Shown: positions 1-10,009 of the stretch, piece by piece
Layout: every line of letters begins with the position of its first letter
Position numbering within the stretch: position 1 is the first letter of the stretch
Origin: Nannochloropsis salina CCMP1776
Lineage: Eukaryota; Sar; Eustigmatophyceae; Eustigmatales; Monodopsidaceae
Assembly (NCBI GenBank): GCA_004565275.1
Contig: SDOX01000002.1
Coordinates: 566,884 to 630,883 of the forward strand
Direction of reading: 5' to 3'
Length of the DNA: 64,000 nt
Position numbers and translations under genes: made by a program
The notes under the pieces: model-generated
The model's input: the letters and a program-made list of their open reading frames with translations, nothing else
Told to the model about the DNA's origin: nothing
Database searches by the model: none

Positions 1-3000
1 GCGGACGAAAGCCTCTGTGTACATATAGCTTGCAAGGAGGGTCACTGTGGAGCAGGAGTCATGACCCAAGACAGTACATGGCAGCAGGCCACGTTGCTCT
101 CGTCTCTGTGGGAGTGGTTCAGTGAGCTCAGACCCGATGAACGGATGCAGGCTCTTGCTATCGATGACCCACTGTGGATTCGGTTGTACTTGAAGCTTTT
201 CAAGCATGAGCTAAAATCTCGCAATAAGAAGCCAGGAAGACATTTACAGCAGCAGCACGAGCAACAAGAGCAGCAACGAGGTCCATCCTCACTTTCTGCA
301 CCATGTCCGTCCTTAGTAGGAGTACATTCCCCACCAAAGCAACAGCAACAGCACCCTCCGTCGTGCTATACGGTAAAGCGTGACAAAATCAACTACATGT
401 ACGGCCGCCTCCTCAAGCAACAACAGCAGCAACATGCTGCTGCGAGCGCTGGGAATGGCTCTCGTGCTCTCGCAGCCTGGGGTGCAGCGGGGGATCTGGA
501 TGACCTTGAAGAGAACAAAGGAATGGAAGAAGACGATGATGAGCTGGATTTTGCTCTTGCAGCAGAGGAAGAAGAGCACTCGTTGATTGAGGGGTATAGA
601 ATACCATGGAGCCAGCAGGGGGACGTGAGGAAGCATGCTGGGAGGAAAGGCGAGCGCTCGAACTCGGACATTGACGGCGATCATATGAAAAGAGAACAGG
701 GAAGTCAGGTCACACTATTGTGTGCAGATCGATTGCTGCAAAGGAGTCTGCGTGTCTGCACTTTGGGAGCAACACCTTTGGACACGCTGACTCTCAGCCA
801 GCCCGCTGTCGAAGATGCCGAGGCCCTTTACCAACTCTTGCGGGCGGTGACGAATGGTGCTTTCCTATCCAAGCCTCTTCCGACGGCCACAGCAAAGCAG
901 CTTAGCTTACAATCGTCCGCTGTGGCGGCGATTAGTGGTGGGGGTCCTGGTTTGTCTGCGGCGGCAGTCGCGAGCGTCTTGAGCGGCGGGACTGGCAACA
1001 CCCTCAACTCCTCAAGCCCTACACTTGCTTCGCATACCGGCACAACTGCGGTTCCGATGGTCTTGCCCGAGGCCCCCTGGTTACAAGAGTGCATGGGGGA
1101 GGATAAAGAGACAATTCCACTGCGATACTTGCTGGTGAGCCGACTCGAGCTCTCTCTTTGGGTTGCCTACTGGCGTCGTATGAATCGGTGTTCCGTCTCC
1201 GGGCCCAGGGTACCCGTAGGACTAAAGGGAGCGACGGAGCAGATAAAGCATCTGCAAGAATTTGCTGTCAAAGTTGATCCTGCTCAACTGGCAGCCCTTT
1301 TTGAAGGGCTACGTCCGGCTCAGCACGTACTACTGCAGCAGCAGCCCTTGAAGATGACGGGGGATAAAGTAGTGAGATGTCGGGAGGGAGGCGAGCAAAG
1401 TTTGGATGGATCAGGAAGTATGAGAACAGCTCAACTAATGATGGAGCGTTTGCTGTTGATTCCTCTTCACTGGGTCTATCAAGATGAGGGCAAAATTGTC
1501 CGGCGCGTTTTGGAGCGAATCCAGGCAGCCTGTGCGGACTTTGTGGCTCAAGAGCTCTTGATGGAGGATGAGGCCAGAAGCAACATGTCCACTGATACTG
1601 GATCCTGCAATCAAGCCAAGAAGAAAAAGAAAAAGAAGCAGTTTCAACAACAGCAAAGAGCGAAGGAGCAGCTGAGGCTTGAAAAACAGGGGGTCGTGCC
1701 AAGAACGTTGCTGCCAAAAGTTGGTGAATCGACGATTGATAGGGGTTTTGGAGCCGTAATGAGCAATGGTCCGAGGCTAAATGGAACGCCGGATGTAGAC
1801 GGGCATCAAATGGAAGAACAGCTTTTTGCAAATGGAAGGGAGATCAAAGGAGAAGACGGTGTGGTTGACGAAGAGATGAGGACTTTTTCCGGGGCCTCGG
1901 CGTTCAGAATACATCGATCCACCGATAGTGCGAGGAAGACGACGGGCTTAGTCACGGCGATGGTGAGAGAGGACCGGGAGGACCAGGATGATCTATGGGA
2001 GGAGGTAGGACGGCGCGGCACAGTGATGAAAAAGCCATCGCTTCCTCCGTCGTTGACCAGCAAAACGGCCTCGGCGCACGTGAATTCGAAGTCGGGCGAC
2101 AGTTCCAAGCAAGTGACAAGCAACCTTCCAGATACAGAGGTAAAGGATACTCTTTCGCAGCCGTGTTATGCAGAGTGCGGAACAGGACGTGCTGGGGGAT
2201 GCGACAGTACTGGACCGATCGAGGCTTGCCGCAACGTTGCTGGTGACAATCTGGTTGAAGAAATCCACAAAGTAAAAAAGGAGAATGGTGGAAGCGCCGA
2301 GGTGTCGGCACCTCTGGGGACTGATGGGGCTCCGGCCATATCAACAAATGCTGCAACAATCCTGGAAGCTGCAGGCGCAGCATCTTTGGTGGCAGCAGAA
2401 GACCCATCGAATTCTAGCCATTGCCCGGCTACAAAGGGCTGTTCGTCGGCTCTTTCGCCATCACATACACCAACCTCCCCACCCTGCGTCCCTCCGCGCC
2501 CCTTGTATCTGTCCTCAGATCAACCAGCTATAAGTGATCCCACTTCTATAGAGCCGGCGCCTGCCTTTGTCCATCTCATGGTCGACCATGCTGCTCCCAC
2601 TGATGCCGACCCCACACCTTCCGTCCCTAGCATCAAAGTGTGCTCCAATCGGGTGAGCGATGTGACTGAGAATGAAAAAGTAAAGGAGATGCAATTGGCA
2701 AACCGGATTGATACCGAAGGCAAGGCGGACGCAGGGCCTGTGGACTGCCAAGAAAATGCGCCACCTGTGGATGCGGATGGTCAGACGTCGGCACGAGTGG
2801 TGGAGAAAGCACGAGCTAAGAAGAAAACTCACAACAGGCGAGAGTACAAGCAACGGCGACAGATGCGTGACGCCATTTCGAGCATATTGACAGGGCTATT
2901 GGACAAGGTGGATCAGACCGTCAGTGCCGGTCAAGAAGAGATGCAAGGAGACCATCCAGCGTTCAGGAAACACGCGTTTTCTATGTCAGACGACACCCTG

Positions 3001-5841
3001 CATCAAGGAGCGCTCAAGTCAAAATATCACAGGGACGGTCAGAGGGTGGATGAGGCCTCAATGAACAAGGCTACATCGCGGGCGCTTTATGCCGCTTCCG
3101 GCATTAAGGCACAGGATATTCATAAAGTGCCCGCACCTAAATCCGTGCAGCGACAGCGCCCAGATCAGGAGCAGGAATATATAGACGTGCATCAGGGTCA
3201 TTGCAAGCCTTTAGCAAGCTACGTTCATCAACAACCGAATGGCAGGCTTAAATACAAAGCCAATGACCACATGAAAGGCGTCCCCTGCTGCGGCTCTGCC
3301 TCATTGCCTCGGATGTGTAATCCGCAGCATGCGCAGCACTTTCCCGTTCACGGAATCGGGCGGGCATGGGGATCACAGGGTTGTGGAGGAGATGCTGGTG
3401 CCCACATATTTCCGTCAAGCCGTCTCCCTCTCTACCCACGCATCCACCAGTACCACCACAACCCGCAGTACTATCAAGAGTATCCGCGAGCACGACGGGG
3501 TGGGGTTGAGTTATGTGCGACATCAATGGGGACCAACGGTGGGCAGCGAGGGCAGCTCAATGATTGCTCAGATGGCTGGAACGAGTGTAACGACCACCGA
3601 GTGGTTTTTCAGTACCCTTTACATCAGCAGACTCCAGTCCAAGGCCTTCATAACCAGTATCGACATCACCGTCAGCACTTGCAGGCACAACGCAGGCTCA
3701 AGAGTAAAAGTGAGAGAAGTGACGGCTACGGTACCACGACCGAGGATTTTGAGTCGGTTGTTCCTCCCCCTCTCGTGCTTCAGCAGCCTCATGAGCTTTA
3801 CGCCCTGGATATGGAAGCAGAGCAAACGCGGCTTGCTTACAATCAGGGGATCGATGCTATGCGTTCACAGCTTTCAGAAAATATTGCTGTTTTTATGAAA
3901 AATCGCGAAACGAAAATGATGGAACATCGGGCTGCGCGGGAGAGGATTCTTGAAGAAGTGCGTTCAATTATTCAGAGTTTGTGGGCTGGGTCAAGAGTAG
4001 AATTATACGGGTCCTGCTTTACTGGTCTTGATTTGATCTCAAGCGATTTGGACCTAGTTGTTTGCGGTTTGAAGCCAGCAGGTACTGCATCGCCCGCCCT
4101 ATCAGCGGTTAGTATTAAGACTCCACAAATGAGTCGGCAGCAAGACCGAAAGCAAGGGGGAACCACGAGTTCGTCGTCTCCCGAGGGTACTTGTAGTATA
4201 AGCACGACCACTAGTGGCAAAAGCTGCATTAGCAGCAGCAGCACGACCAGCACCACCACCAGTAACAGTACTGGTTGTACCACTGGACAGTCTAGCGCCG
4301 CGTCATCTGTTGCTGGAGAGGAGGAGGAGGAGACAGACAACCACAGCCACAGCCAGCTGAGCGATACGAGTAGCAACAATACTACCGCCAGGACCGCCAC
4401 GGGATCTCGCTCTCCCGCCCTCTCCTCACCGGCTTCCTCTCCACGGTTCGGTCCTGCTGTCTCTTCGACTACAAGCGCAATAACGAGCTCGACAACGCCT
4501 CCTCGCTCGCTGCCTTCCGGACACAGCGAGTCAGCAAGACTCTTATACCAGCTTGCAGGAGCATTGGAAGGGCGAGCCTGGATCCGCTCTATCAAAACGA
4601 TCGATACCGCGCTTGTACCTGTCATCAAAATCCTTGCCGACCCCGCTGCGCTTTCCACGGGACAAGAAAGTCTTGCTCCTGGGTCCGCGACAACAGTGGT
4701 GCCAGTGGACATCTCTTTGGAAGGCCCGCAGCACGGCGGCATTGCCAGCTCCTTGCTCATCCGCGATCTCGTGGGTCCAGGAAAGCCCTATGCGCATGCT
4801 GTGCCTCTGACGCTGGTGCTGAAGGCGCTTCTGATGCAGCGGGGAATGAATCAACCTTGGTGCGGCGGCATTTCTTCTTATGCACTCATGCTTATGGTCA
4901 TCACTGTTCTCCAACAGTTTGAGAGGCCCGAAGAAGCGCAAGCAAATGTTATGGCTATTGCACGATCTGTGGATTGCATTAAACGCCGTGTCCTTCAGTC
5001 CCATTCTAGCAGTGATGAGAAAAATTGTGGGACAAGGACCAGTAGTCGTGGTGAAAAGCGCGTGGATCATAGCATTTCATCGAAAGAGGGGAAAAGAAGT
5101 CAGCGAGGTGATGCATCAAGCAACACGGATGCAAATGGTACCATGGACTACGGGAAAGCAGTGCGCGGCGCTCCGCACAGTCTGGAGGATGAAGTTCACA
5201 AGGGAGAGGAGTATTTCGAAGTCAGACCTCCCCCTCCGCTGGTGACAGGTGGCTACGGCAGCCCTGCTGAGGTCTCTTATCGGCTCTGGTCCCAGTTTGC
5301 CGCGGCGCAGACATCAGAGGGCCGCATGGCTGAGCGGCATGAAGCTGGGAAACAAGAAAGTAACTCGCATGTTCACCGCTTACCAGCAGGCTTCTTGCTG
5401 ACATACTTCTTAGAGTATTACGGACGGATATTCAATCCTCAAGCGGAGGGCATTGCGGTAGATCAAGGGTATGGTCTGACCTTTCCGCTCGGTGAATTCT
5501 GCGCAGCTCGAGGCTTGCCTGTCGTTGCGGACCCCCTCACAATCTTAGACCCGCTGGACCGAGCTGTCAATGTCTCCCGATGCGCTTTCCGCATTGGAGA
5601 GATACAGTACCTGTTCCAGCAATGTTTGACCGCGCTGGAGACCCAGGGCATGGAAATGGCGCGCGCCATGTTGCACAAACCTGCCGTCGAGGATGATTGG
5701 AGCCATGTGGGTAGTGGCGGCGGTGTCGGCAAGAGAAAGAAGTCGAAGAAGGGGACAAACGGGCAACGGCAACCAACGAATTCTCAATCGTCCGTCCCGA
5801 CGCCAAAAAATGACGTGCTGAGCCTCATCCTTGGGTATTGA
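1..5841 (+). CDS. TRF4/PAPD5-type non-canonical poly(A) polymerase, giant, 5' end possibly outside window
   Basis: The first ATG in the window is at 61 and gives 1926 residues, but the frame is open back to base 1, so the true start may lie upstream. The catalytic region is C-terminal. A nucleotidyltransferase helix-turn motif (GSCFTGLDLISSDLDLVV, around residues 1317-1334, bases 4009-4062) supplies two Asp. The third Asp sits in VPVDISLEG (around 1549, base 4706). A central-domain block (GGISSYALMLMVITVLQ, near 4864-4914) and a PAP-associated region (LLTYFLEYYGRIFNP) follow. These are family marks of TRF4/TRF5/PAPD5 enzymes, which add short poly(A) tails in nuclear RNA surveillance. Odd points are an N-terminal extension of about 1300 residues rich in Gln, Lys and acidic stretches, and a Ser/Thr-rich insert of roughly 200 residues between the second and third catalytic Asp. 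Family assignment is strong; the specific role is inferred. Confidence 0.9.
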   Translation, partial: ADESLCVHIACKEGHCGAGVMTQDSTWQQATLLSSLWEWFSELRPDERMQALAIDDPLWIRLYLKLFKHELKSRNKKPGRHLQQQHEQQEQQRGPSSLSAPCPSLVGVHSPPKQQQQHPPSCYTVKRDKINYMYGRLLKQQQQQHAAASAGNGSRALAAWGAAGDLDDLEENKGMEEDDDELDFALAAEEEEHSLIEGYRIPWSQQGDVRKHAGRKGERSNSDIDGDHMKREQGSQVTLLCADRLLQRSLRVCTLGATPLDTLTLSQPAVEDAEALYQLLRAVTNGAFLSKPLPTATAKQLSLQSSAVAAISGGGPGLSAAAVASVLSGGTGNTLNSSSPTLASHTGTTAVPMVLPEAPWLQECMGEDKETIPLRYLLVSRLELSLWVAYWRRMNRCSVSGPRVPVGLKGATEQIKHLQEFAVKVDPAQLAALFEGLRPAQHVLLQQQPLKMTGDKVVRCREGGEQSLDGSGSMRTAQLMMERLLLIPLHWVYQDEGKIVRRVLERIQAACADFVAQELLMEDEARSNMSTDTGSCNQAKKKKKKKQFQQQQRAKEQLRLEKQGVVPRTLLPKVGESTIDRGFGAVMSNGPRLNGTPDVDGHQMEEQLFANGREIKGEDGVVDEEMRTFSGASAFRIHRSTDSARKTTGLVTAMVREDREDQDDLWEEVGRRGTVMKKPSLPPSLTSKTASAHVNSKSGDSSKQVTSNLPDTEVKDTLSQPCYAECGTGRAGGCDSTGPIEACRNVAGDNLVEEIHKVKKENGGSAEVSAPLGTDGAPAISTNAATILEAAGAASLVAAEDPSNSSHCPATKGCSSALSPSHTPTSPPCVPPRPLYLSSDQPAISDPTSIEPAPAFVHLMVDHAAPTDADPTPSVPSIKVCSNRVSDVTENEKVKEMQLANRIDTEGKADAGPVDCQENAPPVDADGQTSARVVEKARAKKKTHNRREYKQRRQMRDAISSILTGLLDKVDQTVSAGQEEMQGDHPAFRKHAFSMSDDTLHQGALKSKYHRDGQRVDEASMNKATSRALYAASGIKAQDIHKVPAPKSVQRQRPDQEQEYIDVHQGHCKPLASYVHQQPNGRLKYKANDHMKGVPCCGSASLPRMCNPQHAQHFPVHGIGRAWGSQGCGGDAGAHIFPSSRLPLYPRIHQYHHNPQYYQEYPRARRGGVELCATSMGTNGGQRGQLNDCSDGWNECNDHRVVFQYPLHQQTPVQGLHNQYRHHRQHLQAQRRLKSKSERSDGYGTTTEDFESVVPPPLVLQQPHELYALDMEAEQTRLAYNQGIDAMRSQLSENIAVFMKNRETKMMEHRAARERILEEVRSIIQSLWAGSRVELYGSCFTGLDLISSDLDLVVCGLKPAGTASPALSAVSIKTPQMSRQQDRKQGGTTSSSSPEGTCSISTTTSGKSCISSSSTTSTTTSNSTGCTTGQSSAASSVAGEEEEETDNHSHSQLSDTSSNNTTARTATGSRSPALSSPASSPRFGPAVSSTTSAITSSTTPPRSLPSGHSESARLLYQLAGALEGRAWIRSIKTIDTALVPVIKILADPAALSTGQESLAPGSATTVVPVDISLEGPQHGGIASSLLIRDLVGPGKPYAHAVPLTLVLKALLMQRGMNQPWCGGISSYALMLMVITVLQQFERPEEAQANVMAIARSVDCIKRRVLQSHSSSDEKNCGTRTSSRGEKRVDHSISSKEGKRSQRGDASSNTDANGTMDYGKAVRGAPHSLEDEVHKGEEYFEVRPPPPLVTGGYGSPAEVSYRLWSQFAAAQTSEGRMAERHEAGKQESNSHVHRLPAGFLLTYFLEYYGRIFNPQAEGIAVDQGYGLTFPLGEFCAARGLPVVADPLTILDPLDRAVNVSRCAFRIGEIQYLFQQCLTALETQGMEMARAMLHKPAVEDDWSHVGSGGGVGKRKKSKKGTNGQRQPTNSQSSVPTPKNDVLSLILGY

Positions 5842-6337
5842 TTGAATAGAAATATAACAAAAGTGCTTGATACGAAGATGAAAAGGATACTCTTTTGAAA
5901 ATCAGAGGACAGATTAGATGAATTATGCGTGTGTTTGTCTTGCTAAACGAGAAGTCAGTATGGGTACAGGAGACTAAAGCAGCGAAACAACATATTACAG
6001 TGTGATATTACGAATAGATACAAATCTGTCCGATCTCGTGAGCACGGCGGGTCCTGTCGGAGGAGCCGGAGGGAGCAACAATTGATAAGAAGAAAGTCAC
6101 TGCATGCCTATTGTCTTGTCTTGTCTCGTCCACGTTTCTTTGCATTCTTCAGTTCATGACCTGCCAGGCAGATGCCATTCCACTCAAATCTCACTCACGT
6201 CACCTTTACTTCTCCTGCATTTACTTTTTCGCCAGTCGCGTCCAGATTTTCTTGCCTTCTGTCTTGTACTTTGTATAGAGGCTCAAATTCAGTTCAATAC
6301 AGAAACATGACAAACTTACATCCATCTTGAGCATCTC
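5842..6337. other. Convergent intergenic spacer
   Basis: The spacer lies between the 3' ends of the poly(A) polymerase (+) and the coiled-coil gene (-). I see only AT-rich 3'-flank sequence and no convincing reading frame or RNA gene. Confidence 0.6.
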
Positions 6338-7858
6338 TCAAGCCTTACTATCTAATTCTGCGATGCGCTCGTGGAGTGCGTCGACAAGGGCCGTGAGCGA
6401 CTCCAGGCCCAAGCCGTTCAGACTCCGACTCGTAATGGCCAAGTCTGTATCCTTCCAGCCGCCAACACCCACCAGTCCAACGATTCGAACGCTCCCAGGC
6501 ATCTGCGGATAGCCCTCCAACAATAGAAAGGATGCGACGACGCCTTCAGCATATGTTACTGTGAGTTCGTCCATCGCCTCGTTGTGCTTCACAATGTATC
6601 TTTTCATCAGCTCACGGATTTCCTGCTTAGCCACTCCGCGCGATGCTACCATCCATCCAACTTCGCGCGCCAAAAATAGAAGATCGTGTGGAGGGGTCAG
6701 GCCCTGCGCGACAGTAACGAGATTGTCTACTTGGTTCATCATCAGCCGCTGCATTTCACTAGTAGCAAGCGATCTGCGTCGCTGTTGTACAATGGGTAAC
6801 TCAAGACGAGCATGCAAGAGCTGGACTGTATCGTCTGAAGTGGAGAGTGTCACCTCCAAAGCGTGCTGGGAGGGATATCCGACTCGAAGCACCATCTCGC
6901 CCGGCCTTGCATCGGACCCATCCACCACCGTCACGGCAACATTGTACAGTCCTTGCAAAGTTTCCAACAACTTTTGCAAGTCCTCGGCATGTCCTCGAAG
7001 TCTCCCTGCCTCCGCGAGGACCTCGGCCTCCTGCTCAACTAGTGCAGGATCCGCTCTCGAGCTCGCCTCTTCGCCGTCGGCCAAGGCAGCGGTCTGAAGC
7101 ACCTCTAAAGTGCTTTGCAGCTCACTCACCCTCTTGCGCGCATCACAATTCTTGGCTCGGATGTCTTCAATCGCTGCCTCCATAACGCGTATTTGATTTT
7201 GCCCGTCTTGCTCCTCCGCTTTTTCATCCTCGTCCAGCTTACTCAAAGCTTCCTCCCCCAATGACAAACTTCCTTGAATCTTTTCCAATGTGTTTAACAA
7301 ACATTCCACAGTCTTCTTCCTCTCAAGAATTTCTGTTCGAATTCGCGCCTGTTCATAGTGCTTTTCTACGGTTGCCCGCACTAAGCCGTGGATATCGCCT
7401 TCCGCTGTCTCGAAAAGCCCTTGCAGGCGATGCTCCTCCTGCTGGAACTTGTTTTCAAAGTGATACGAGCGCTCTTCCTCTTGCCTTACAGTCACTCCCA
7501 AAGATTTGCCAGCTTTCAATTGTCCAAGCAAGTCCCCCCAACGTTGGCACATGAATGTCTCGCGAGCTCGTAGCAACTCATCGACCACTTGCTCCTCGTG
7601 TGTGATGCCGCACTCCATGACTTCGCTCGCTCCAACTGCCGCTTCCATCCTTGAGGACTTAGTCTGCGACACAGGCAGCGTTATCGGCAGTGAGGACTCA
7701 TGATGATGGCCTACTAGGGATGTGGGCAATTCGGACTTGTCCTCACTTCTCCCCGAATGCAACGGCGCATTCATCAGGCGCGCTTCGATCGAATTTAGCT
7801 GCTTTCTGTAGTCCATTACAATCGAGGTTGGGCTTGGCGACACTGTTAGCACCTGCAT
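6338..7858 (-). CDS. Coiled-coil protein with possible RWD-like C-terminal region, kinetochore-like
   Basis: Single-exon gene of 506 residues starting at the ATG at 7858; a second candidate start is the MDYRKQ methionine 14 residues later. Residues about 85-310 are Glu/Lys/Gln-rich heptad-type coiled coil. A hydrophobic alternating segment follows (LYNVAVTVVDG... then LEVTLSTSDDTVQLLHARL, about 300-350), and then helical blocks ending in GLESLTALVDALHERIAEL. A long coiled coil followed by a small alpha/beta segment recalls kinetochore RWD proteins (Spc24/Spc25/KNL1 types), but I see no diagnostic motif, so this is a suggestion only. It could be any coiled-coil scaffold. It shares a divergent upstream region with the small gene at 8405. 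Confidence 0.7.
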   Translation of the reverse strand: MQVLTVSPSPTSIVMDYRKQLNSIEARLMNAPLHSGRSEDKSELPTSLVGHHHESSLPITLPVSQTKSSRMEAAVGASEVMECGITHEEQVVDELLRARETFMCQRWGDLLGQLKAGKSLGVTVRQEEERSYHFENKFQQEEHRLQGLFETAEGDIHGLVRATVEKHYEQARIRTEILERKKTVECLLNTLEKIQGSLSLGEEALSKLDEDEKAEEQDGQNQIRVMEAAIEDIRAKNCDARKRVSELQSTLEVLQTAALADGEEASSRADPALVEQEAEVLAEAGRLRGHAEDLQKLLETLQGLYNVAVTVVDGSDARPGEMVLRVGYPSQHALEVTLSTSDDTVQLLHARLELPIVQQRRRSLATSEMQRLMMNQVDNLVTVAQGLTPPHDLLFLAREVGWMVASRGVAKQEIRELMKRYIVKHNEAMDELTVTYAEGVVASFLLLEGYPQMPGSVRIVGLVGVGGWKDTDLAITSRSLNGLGLESLTALVDALHERIAELDSKA

Positions 7859-8404
7859 GAATGCTCAGGATGTTCTCTGTTGCCCCTGAATAAGTGTTAT
7901 GGTTAGTTCGGGGGAGGGCGGCGCACTGGCTAATTAAGGTAGGAGACGGAAGCGAGCGAGAGCTCGTGAGGGCGAGCGACGCCCGCCGTCACGCCTCCCA
8001 TCAAGTCACGCCACGGCCAGAAAATGACTGCTTCACACGTATTTTCACAGGGATCTTTCATCTCAGGTGTGGCGAGAGATCATTAAGTAATAAGGTAAGT
8101 AAGAAGCAACTATATTTTGCCTTTTGGTCTTCGAGTCTAGATGCGCTATCGTAATCATCTGAGTCGGCTTCACTATCGTATATCTCCTACTTGTTATGTC
8201 AGTCCGCCCTCGATAGCTAGGGCAATAAGTAAGCGTCACTGCGTACAGCTGTATTTTTGTTGGCGTCAGGTTATTGAATTAAAAAGCTAAGAAGAGCCTT
8301 TTACCCGGTATGCTCAGCATAATCACATGTTCCTACCAGCGCATACTAAACTGTACGTTGTACGCATGTCCACTGAGATATTTTACACACAATTCAGGTG
8401 AAAT
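7859..8404. other. Divergent promoter region with a possible 5'-UTR intron
   Basis: This separates the start codons of the coiled-coil gene (-) and the small COX14-like gene (+). A donor-like GTAAGTAAG near 8094 and an acceptor-like ACACAATTCAG ending at 8397, eight bases before the ATG at 8405, could define a 5'-UTR intron of about 300 bp for the plus-strand gene. No other feature is visible. Confidence 0.35.
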
Positions 8405-8647
8405 ATGAAGAGCTGGGATATGATCCATCGCGGTATCTTGCTGGGTATGGGGTCCCTCACGGTCATTGCCACATACCGGAGCTGGCACGAGTATCAAAAG
8501 CGTATTGTCCTCAACGAGGAGAAGGAGCTAAAAAGACGCAAGGCTCGAGAGGCGCAGCGCGCTGCAGCTCGTAAGGCTTTTGAGGACCAAGTAGATGCGA
8601 GAAAAAGAAAAAAAAGACAGTTGTCGGGAGGAGGAGAGACAGTATGA
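8405..8647 (+). CDS. Small single-pass membrane protein, COX14-like
   Basis: Eighty-residue reading frame with an ATG start. Residues 6-23 (MIHRGILLGMGSLTVIAT) form one hydrophobic helix followed by YRSWHEYQKR and then a strongly basic and acidic helix (EEKELKRRKAREAQRAAARK). Mitochondrial cytochrome oxidase assembly factors of the COX14/C12orf62 type have this layout: a short N-terminus, one membrane helix with an aromatic-rich exit and a charged amphipathic tail. The resemblance is by architecture and a few residues, so the assignment is tentative. Good codon structure and position between two real genes favour it being coding. Confidence 0.5.
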   Translation: MKSWDMIHRGILLGMGSLTVIATYRSWHEYQKRIVLNEEKELKRRKAREAQRAAARKAFEDQVDARKRKKRQLSGGGETV

Positions 8648-9079
8648 TCCTCGGCCAAAATGTGAGCGTGTGGACTGAATGGATTGTACACAGGATTTTT
8701 TTCTGCACACTGTCGATACAAAAGTAGAGCATGGTGTGTCCAGGAGGCTTCGAGAAAGCTATCTAAAAAGCACAAACGTTAGAATACCGACTCACGAGCA
8801 AAACTTCTGGGTTGTCTGCCCGGATGCACTGAAAGAAGGGCACCAGTCTGTGTTTCCCGAGCAACAGTTTGTTTGCGATCAAAACTTTCAAAGCTTAACT
8901 GGTATATTTGTTACTTCGTTCCATTCTCCGAGCCTCATACCCGTTCACTTCTCGTTTGTTCAAACGATTCTCATCGCGCACTTTCCAAGGCGCATGTATG
9001 GCCCTTTGAGATAATGGCATGTCTTCTTCTCACCCATCGGATTTCCTACGCATGTATGAGGAGCGGCGAGCCGGTCCTT
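8648..9079. other. Convergent intergenic spacer
   Basis: This is 3' flank of the COX14-like gene (+) and of SEC61 gamma (-). Plus-strand reading frames exist here but lack family similarity and overlap the 3' side of SEC61 gamma. I see nothing further. Confidence 0.5.
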
Positions 9080-9363
9080 CTAGATGCCGCCCAGAAGGAT
9101 GTTGTTGATCGGGATGTGGATAAGCTTGACGAAGAAGCCAATGAAGCCCATGATCAGAAATCCAACGCTAGTGGCGTAAGCTATCCGGGCAAACTCTGAA
9201 GCACAGGAATGAGAGAAAAAAGGTTGAGTCGCGAAAAAAAGGGGCAGCCACTGAAGTCATACGCACCTTTCCGGTCCGGCTTCGTGCACTTCTTCACCAA
9301 GTGACTCGAGTCTTTGGCAAATTTCTTCAAGGGCTGAATGATGTGCGCATTAACGTCAGACAT
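9080..9363 (-). CDS. SEC61G: Protein transport protein SEC61 subunit gamma (two exons)
   Basis: Exon 1 is 9363-9267 and exon 2 is 9195-9080, separated by a 71-bp intron with donor GTGCGT and acceptor TTCAG. The split codon rebuilds Glu in [15 protein letters not shown]. The 69-residue product matches SEC61 gamma/SecE throughout. It has a cytosolic amphipathic helix ([17 protein letters not shown]), the KPDRKEF linker and a tail-anchored membrane helix ([20 protein letters not shown]) ending NNILLGGI. The protein clamps the two halves of SEC61 alpha in the ER translocon. It is full length for the family. It is divergently arranged with the NDPK gene. Confidence 0.97.
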
Positions 9364-10009
9364 GATGACAAAGTCTGCCAAATGCCCTGCTTTGTGTTCT
9401 CTGTCTCTATGTGGATGACAAAGATAAGCATTATGGAGTAATTTGTCAATGTGATGTCGAGAACGCGCTGAACGTCCGACACCCGGAACTTCCAAAATAC
9501 AGTGATAGTCCTGACTGCACTATGCTGGCAAGAACATGACTGTACTGCACTTGCCCTTGTCCCGTTTGGCGTCCATCGGAAGGCGTCTTTTTCAAAGAGC
9601 CCACAAATCGGTCCTCACAAACCAAGCTTCCGACTGGAACGGCCGTCACAACCAAAGCAGTACGCAGATGGTTGCATTGAGGATCTGAATAGGCACTCGA
9701 GGGCTTCCGTGCGCGTCCTTGTGCTGAAGCCTAAGACCCCTACAGGTGCAGGCATTTTTGCGTGAGAGGGCAGGGCACTGCCAGTTCAAAAGGGCCCGGG
9801 CCTCGGCGACGGGAAAACTCGCTCGTAGCCGCACACGCGAGCGAGCGGCGGAACGACGGTAGGGAGTGTCTCTCTGTCGAAGTCCATTGTCTGTGTCGTC
9901 TCAAAAGTGAGGCTTTCTCACCAGTGTAGCGCCCTCATTCAAATCATTCGATGCGCAAAATTTACAGGAATCGCAAGTCCTCGACCTTCATATTGCTGTC
10001 ACCGTCAAG
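9364..10009. other. Divergent intergenic region SEC61G / NDPK
   Basis: It contains the 5' flanks of both genes. Short reading frames on both strands show no family features. No RNA gene or repeat is seen. Confidence 0.5.

Noticed and set aside
3972-4760. 262-codon antisense frame inside the poly(A) polymerase
   Set aside because: It is a mirror of the Ser/Thr-rich low-complexity insert; the sense strand carries the catalytic motifs.
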